Positions 59,262-64,000 of a DNA stretch of 64,000 bases are shown here, piece by piece. The first letter of the stretch is position 1; each line of letters starts with the position of its first letter. A program made the position numbers and the translations under genes. Source of the DNA: Sacculina carcini (Eukaryota > Arthropoda > Thecostraca > Sacculinidae); the NCBI GenBank assembly GCA_916048095.2, contig OU696588.1, positions 6,074,501 to 6,138,500 on the forward strand, read 5' to 3'. The notes below the pieces were generated by a model. That model was given only the letters and a program-made list of their open reading frames with translations. It did no database searches and had not been told where the DNA came from.

Positions 59262-59665
59262 GCAAATCATGCTGTTATTTTCTTGTCAATCATCTTTCTG
59301 ACAAATTCTTGATCACCCACAAGTGCACAAACCTGTTGTTCATCGAGCACCCCTTCCTTGATCTTCTCGAAGCACAAATTAGGGGTCACAGAAAATTTGA
59401 GCTAGAAACATTCACCTTCATGTTTCAACGCCTTCACAAATTATTCCATCAATCCAGCTTGATTTGAATGGAAATAATTATATTTTATCGACTGACAATT
59501 GGATTGTGGACAATATTTGGCATGTCTGTTTTCAGAGTCTCACACATGAATCATTTCTTCTGGACCCAGTTATTGTCTCGAGCTCTACTGTCTCACATGC
59601 ACTGATAACAGGGGTACTTCGTAAATCCTTTTAGTTGACCTAGAAGGAAATTGACTATTTTGAGG
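59262..59665 (-). pseudogene. Conserved GERFHQD family remnant, upstream part
   Basis: Minus-strand translation gives LKIVNFLLGQLKGFTKYPC, QCM, DSRARDNNWVQKK, then IKLD-like and FVKALKHEGECF, then NLCFEKIKEGVLDEQQVCAL. The unbroken family sequence reads LLGQQGG.TKYPCFLC.WDSRA... and KLG.MK.FVKA. At least three stops interrupt the frame here (after YPCYQCM, after QKK and near FCETL). This belongs to the same relic as 58601-58985. Confidence 0.72.
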
Positions 59666-60015
59666 CCCACACAAATTGTCCTGTTTTGCTCGTGGTATGT
59701 TAGTAGGCCAATCACAGTTTTAAATCACATAGGGCATACACACACACACACACTCGCAAACTCGCACACACGCGCGCGCACACCGTCGCAGGACATGTAC
59801 AATTTGCAGACACACAATCATACAGGCACAATCGTACACATAATCGTAACCTAACCTAACCCCGCACAAACATAAGCACACTAACATGCTCACATACTCA
59901 CTGACACACAGTATCTCACTCTCTCTCACCTTACACCATCACACAATATCTTAGAACATTTCAGCAGCAAAGCACTTGCGGGTTAGCCACTATAAGCATA
60001 GCAGGTAATATACCA
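59666..60015. repeat. CA-rich stretch
   Basis: CA repeats at 59735-59790, CACACAATC variants, and TAACCTAACC at about 59845. No gene is seen. Confidence 0.7.
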
Positions 60016-60447
60016 ATGGGACAACAATGGAAAAACTGGGGTGTGCCACTGAACGGAAAACTCCAAATTGCATTAAAACTGGAGCATGCAGAGCTAAAAC
60101 GAGTTCAGATTCGGATTCAGCAGAATAAAATACGTAAGAATGTGTTGAAAAAGCTTATGCAGCAGAATATTCGAAAAAAATGTTCCCCTGTGTTATTGTT
60201 CTCGTTGGTTACAAGGCTGTCATGTGTTGTATTATATGACTGATGTTTTGTATTGTGCGTGCTATTTGTGTATGCACTATGTGTGTGTTCAATTTCAAGT
60301 TTCCTTGTTTTCCTTGTTCTCCTTGTTGAGTTGCCCCAGACTCTGTATTATTGTTGAGTTGCTTCACATTTCCCTTTGTTCGGTCATGTTTGACTTCACT
60401 GTTAGCTTATGAGCAGGCCACATCGCACCACATGTGTGTGTGTGTGT
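60016..60447 (+). other. Unrecognised 75-codon frame and flank
   Basis: 60016-60243 encodes GQQWKNWGVPLNGKLQIALK and KRVQIRIQQNKIRKN, a basic, possibly helical peptide. No family is recognised. It could be chance or an exon remnant. The following 200 bp are TG/CTT-rich. Confidence 0.25.
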
Positions 60448-60599
60448 GTGTTTTCCTTGGCTATCCAAATCGCTTGAAGTGGCCGCTTATGTCCAGATTT
60501 CGGACTACCTTGAGCGCCATGATCTATTTCTCCCTGAACAATCAGGCTTCCGTAGTTTTCACTCAACAGAAACCTCGCACTCAGCACAACCTCAGAAAT
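60448..60599 (+). pseudogene. LINE X RT fragment
   Basis: The frame encodes PWLSKSLEVAAYVQISDYLE and EQSGFRSFHSTETS, as at 33490-33615, and stops abruptly at both ends. Confidence 0.88.
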
Positions 60600-61330
60600 C
60601 CACTGTAGGTAGGCCGAGCTGTCTACAAGTTTCGGAAATGTGGTCGTATTTTCGTTTTTTCGTGAGGACTCGTGCGCAGAAATTGATAATTTTTTGGATT
60701 CGCTGTTTTTGAATAACTCCGGTAGCACCATAAACAGATATGCAGTATGCCAATACAGAAAAAATAAACGCATTGATGATAGGCCTATGTGTGTGTTCGG
60801 GTAACGATGTCATAGCTTGGTTTAAACATAAAACAATTCCAGTAGATTTTTATGTAACATAGGTGATGTGTTTGGTAAATTGTAGATGTTTTTCCAAATG
60901 CACGCCTAGTACTTTTACGGCCTCGCTTTCCTTTATAATGCTGTCTTGAAATGTGATCTCAATTTTCGGGAACGTCTTGAGTAAGTATTTTGTGCCAAAT
61001 ATTATAAATTGTGTTTTTGTTGTGTTCACCTTCATTTTGTTTGCGGAGTAATAATCGCTGAGTTCGTTGAGTCGCAGTTCCAGGTTGTGCACGCACATGG
61101 CGAGGTCTTGTCTTGCAGTGGTCGTCATGATATTAGTATCATCCGCGTACTGTACTACGCGTAACTCATGGTGTTCGTGTTTTCTTGTAAAATGCGCCGA
61201 TAAATCATTCGAGAATATGAGAAACAGCACACAGCTCAGACTGCCACCTTGGAAAATCGAGAGGTTCTCAACTGTCGAAACGGTGTCGGAAAGATCATAT
61301 GCATGATGATGCTGGACACGTACTTGTTGA
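60600..61330 (-). pseudogene. LINE Y-like RT fragment
   Basis: The minus-strand frames at 61230-60850 and 60813-60592 encode FSNDLSAHFTRK, QYADDTNIMTT, NTTKTQFIIFGTKYLLKTF, AYCISVYGATG and RIQKIINFCARVL. This corresponds to the C-terminal half of LINE Y ORF2 but is a distinct, diverged subfamily. A stop after HITYVT and a frameshift near 61230 break it. Confidence 0.83.
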
Positions 61331-61345
61331 GTGTGGCCGTGTAAA

Positions 61346-61349
<4 letters not shown>

Positions 61350-61410
<61 letters not shown>
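61350..61410. repeat. (TG)n microsatellite
   Basis: About 30 units at the junction of a minus-strand and a plus-strand LINE fragment. Confidence 0.95.
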
Positions 61411-61412
<2 letters not shown>

Positions 61413-61708
61413 TTTTTCTAGAAGCTTTACTTCTCTATCTGTTCCTCTCTCTAACTCTGTTCGTAGCTTAGGTGTTTTACTTGATGATTCTCTATGTTTT
61501 GATCTATACATCTCTGATATTATTAGGGTCTGTAATTTTCATATTAGGCGAATATATTCTATCCGAAGATACTTAACTGTCTCTCCTGCCTTTAAACTAG
61601 CTAAATCTTTCATTCTCAGTAGGATTCAATATTGTTGCTCGCTTTTTATTTCTCTTAACCACCGCCAGTTTCGCAAACTTCAATCTGTTATTGATAAAGC
61701 CTGTCGTC
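61411..61708 (+). pseudogene. LINE X RT C-terminal part, upstream of insertion
   Basis: The frame runs SLSVPLSNSVRSLGVLLDD, IRVCNFHIRRIYSIRRYL and LNHRQFRKLQSVIDKACRL, then is cut at 61708 by a miniature LTR element. The LINE resumes at 62781 (LIYNIPAG). Confidence 0.88.
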
Positions 61709-61931
61709 TGTGGCGTTTAGCTCGCCACGAAGCGTCACATGCTAGCAGTGCGAGTTCTTTGGACCGACTGTATTTGTGCATACAACAAGGGACGAGCACG
61801 ACATTACAGACAAACATACACACAAGATCAAACACGCACAATACGAGAAACACAACACGACACACAGGTCACTGCGCTTCTAGCAGGTACCGCCAGGTGG
61901 AGCGAGACGCAGTTACACGTGGCGCACCACA
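61709..61931 (-). repeat. TRIM LTR (3' in element orientation)
   Basis: 223-bp direct repeat, partner at 62558-62780. It begins TGTGGCGTTTAGCTCGCC on the plus strand and ends GGCGCACCACA. Confidence 0.92.
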
Positions 61932-62041
61932 GGACTCCCCCACCAGAAGCGGAGCGGTATTGATGAGTTTCGATGATGATGGTGTCGGACTTTCGATGAT
62001 GTCGGTGAAGCTTCGCCGGTATGGTAGACCGGCGCGCCATA

Positions 62042-62291
62042 CTGCACGGCAGCACGAGGCCAAGTAGATTTCACACAATGAAGTCGACCTCGTGCTGCGC
62101 AGTTCGGTGGCGAGGTTGTTGAGCAGAAACTGCATCCAGCAAGGAGTCGAGCCAATCCTGACGAAATTATGTTGACCCCTTGCTGCGCAGACGTTTGCTG
62201 TTCAGTGAGGCAAAGTTTGGCGTAGGTTAGCGGAAACTGCATCCAGCAAGAAGACGAGGCAATATTTTTGTGTTGTCTTCTTGCTGCGCAG
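62042..62291 (-). ncRNA. Three similar hairpins in the TRIM interior
   Basis: The hairpins are at 62042-62102, 62130-62190 and 62237-62291. Each has an outer CTGC/GCAG pairing, a small internal loop and a long inner stem. Inner stems are CAGCACGAGG/CCTCGTGCTG, CAGCAAGG/CCTTGCTG and CAGCAAGAAGAC/GTCTTCTTGCTG. Loops are unrelated in sequence. Differences between the stems are matched on the opposite side. A fourth short stem (CGCCGGT/ACCGGCG) lies at about 62009-62029. Structured RNA is inferred; packaging or dimerisation signals are a guess. Confidence 0.6.
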
Positions 62292-62557
62292 GCGTTTCCT
62301 AGTCGGTGGTTTTACGTCCGGCGTCCGTAGGAGAAATAAACACGATTGAGTACGGCACCGGACGGAGTCGGCCTTGGATAGTGTGATGCTGGTGCGTCTG
62401 GTCAGCAGCTGAGAGTGCGTCGCTCGTAGGGAGGCATAGAAGGCTGCGACACAGACGGATAGGCGATGCGCGGAAAAACGAGGCAAAATCACAGGCAGAT
62501 GAGACACAGTCAAAACAAAATCACTCAGCATCACACCATCCTCACTCGGGGCACCAA

Positions 62558-62780
62558 TGTGGCGTTTAGCTCGCCACGAAGCGTCACATGCAAGCAGTGC
62601 GAGTTCTTTGGACCGACTGTATTTGTGCATACAACAAGGGACGAGCAAGACATTACAGACAAACATACACTCAAGATCAAACACGCACAATACGAGAAAC
62701 ACAACACGACACACAGGTCACTGCGCTTCTAGCAGGTACCGCCAGGTGGAGCGAGACGCAGTTACACGTGGCGCACCACA
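62558..62780 (-). repeat. TRIM LTR (5' in element orientation)
   Basis: 223-bp direct repeat, partner at 61709-61931. Confidence 0.92.
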
Positions 62781-63277
62781 CGTCTAATTTACAATATCCC
62801 TGCTGGCTCTCATGTCTCTCCCTTACTACAAAAATTAGGACTTCTCTCTATTAAGGCACTTATTGACTATCGCGTCTGCTTAATTATTCATTCTACTCTT
62901 ATTCTTCGTAAGCCCTCGTATTTATTCGATCTTCTGTCTTTTAAAAAATCTACTCGTACACTTAGGTCATCTGATGGTTCTCGTCTCTTACTGGATCCTG
63001 CTTTTCCTTCTAGACATTCTCACTATAATCGCTGTCTATCTATCTTAGGACCCCGTATTTACAATAAGCTCTCCCCAACACTGCGTTCTATCACTTCTAT
63101 TCCTATTTTCAAAAACACTTTAAGAATTTTTTTCTGTTGAAGTCCTATTATATCTTAGATAACATTGTGTATACTAGCGATGAATATAAGGTGTGATTTT
63201 CTCTCTGCTCTCTCCCTCTCCATCTTTTACTTTGTGAATGCATGTATTTGTGTTAGTGTGTGTGTTTGTGTGTGTTC
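62781..63277 (+). pseudogene. LINE X C-terminal end and 3' UTR, after insertion
   Basis: This resumes with CGTCTAATTTACAATATC and encodes LGLLSIKALIDYRVCLII, SFKKSTRTLRS, FPSRHSHYNRC and LGPRIYNKLSPTLRS before its stop. The UTR (GATGAATATAAGGTGTGATT) follows and is interrupted at 63278 by another repeat. It is the best-preserved C-terminus of this LINE in the window. Confidence 0.88.
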
Positions 63278-63600
<323 letters not shown>

Positions 63601-64000
63601 TTAGGCTCCCGTAGTTTTCACTCAACAGAAACATCGCTTCTCTTCCTCTATGACTCTATTCTTAAGTCTACTCTTGCTTGTAAGGATGTTCTTCTCATTC
63701 AACTGGACTTCTCTGCGGCTTTTGACGCTGTTGATCATCTAATTCTACTCAACACTCTGTCCAGCCTAGGTATTAGTGGCACTGCACTATCATTCTTCCG
63801 CTCTTATCTTCTCTCACGATATCAGCTTGTTTGTACCAGTGATTCTTGTAGTGAGTCTTTCCCACTCTCATACGGTGTCCCTCAGGGGTCCGTCCTAGGC
63901 CCTCTCCTCTTCAATATGTACTTAACTTCCATAGGTGAAATCCTACATCGTCATGATGTCACTTTCCAAATCTTTGCGGATGACATCCAAATTATTATCT
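63601..64000 (+). pseudogene. LINE X RT, continues past the window
   Basis: The frame is open from about 63604 to the end: SFHSTETSLLFLYDSILK, CKDVLLIQLDFSAAFDAVDH, YGVPQGSVLGPLLFNMYL and FADDIQI. It keeps the Cys codon that is a stop in the copy at 33657. 5'-truncated just before the RT; completeness downstream is unknown. Confidence 0.88.

Larger units (their letters stand above)
61709..62780 (-). mobile_element. Miniature LTR element (TRIM), whole-looking
   Basis: 223-bp LTRs lie at 61709-61931 and 62558-62780, differing at only a few positions, around 626 bp of non-coding sequence. The total is 1072 bp. CGTC is duplicated at 61705-61708 and 62781-62784. Ends are TG...CA. On the minus strand the 5' LTR is followed by TTGGTGCCCCGAGTGAG, a good primer-binding-site candidate, and GGTGGGGGAGTCC precedes the 3' LTR. 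It encodes no protein and would have used another element's enzymes. Young, judging from LTR similarity. Confidence 0.9.

Noticed and set aside
61709-62780. Hammerhead ribozyme (retrozyme) in the miniature LTR element
   Set aside because: No CTGATGA/GAAA hammerhead core was found on either strand of the LTRs.

Overview
The window is animal (metazoan) DNA, most likely from an invertebrate. It is AT-rich, full of (TG)n/(CA)n microsatellites and packed with mobile elements: several non-LTR (LINE) families, a BEL/Pao LTR element, non-autonomous LTR elements, hAT and Tc1-like DNA transposons, MITEs and Helitron-like arrays. No bacterial features, rRNA, tRNA or CRISPR arrays were found. The exact phylum cannot be read from the sequence.

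The host signal is the autophagy protease gene ATG4. Three plus-strand exons match the C-terminal half of ATG4: 41970-42079 (with the YLDPHTTQ catalytic Asp/His motif), 57774-57974 (MDPSIAVAFFC...YPMFE) and 11397-11573 (terminal exon, ending in the acidic FEIL motif). Their phases fit one another, but the terminal exon lies about 30 kb upstream of the other two. That points to tandem ATG4 copies, a local rearrangement or an assembly misjoin. The intron 42080-57773 is about 15.7 kb of repeats, and every one of the three exons is preceded by a (TG)n tract at its acceptor.

Layout: 1-1052 holds a minisatellite block and a foldback element, repeated in direct orientation at 48671-50536. 2157-7034 is a non-coding LTR element with tandemly duplicated LTR/internal sequence. 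7245-10275 holds two copies of a GC-rich reverse transcriptase/endonuclease retroelement. 10341-11396 holds LINE 3' ends leading into the ATG4 terminal exon. 11683-24150 is one minus-strand LINE split by a whole-looking BEL/Pao element (12629-19686) and a Tc1-like transposon (20895-22996), with a probable ORF1 at 24645-25400. 25488-35750 is a mosaic of LINE fragments, a hAT transposon (27615-29032) and a MITE. 36266-41540 holds two copies of another LINE in inverted orientation. 42219-57718 holds LINE and MITE pieces, Helitron-like arrays, minisatellites and a solo LTR with its target duplication. 57774 onward has the ATG4 exon, a decayed conserved gene-family fragment, more LINE pieces and a 1.07 kb miniature LTR element (61709-62780) with three similarly folded hairpins.

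Recurring theme: ten copies of a short 3'-terminal hairpin tail (GCGC...GCGCTATATAAAT followed by AATG repeats) end LINE 3' regions and are nearly always joined to TG repeats, so LINE activity appears to have spread the microsatellites. LINE clade names are inferred from motifs and are not phylogenetic placements.
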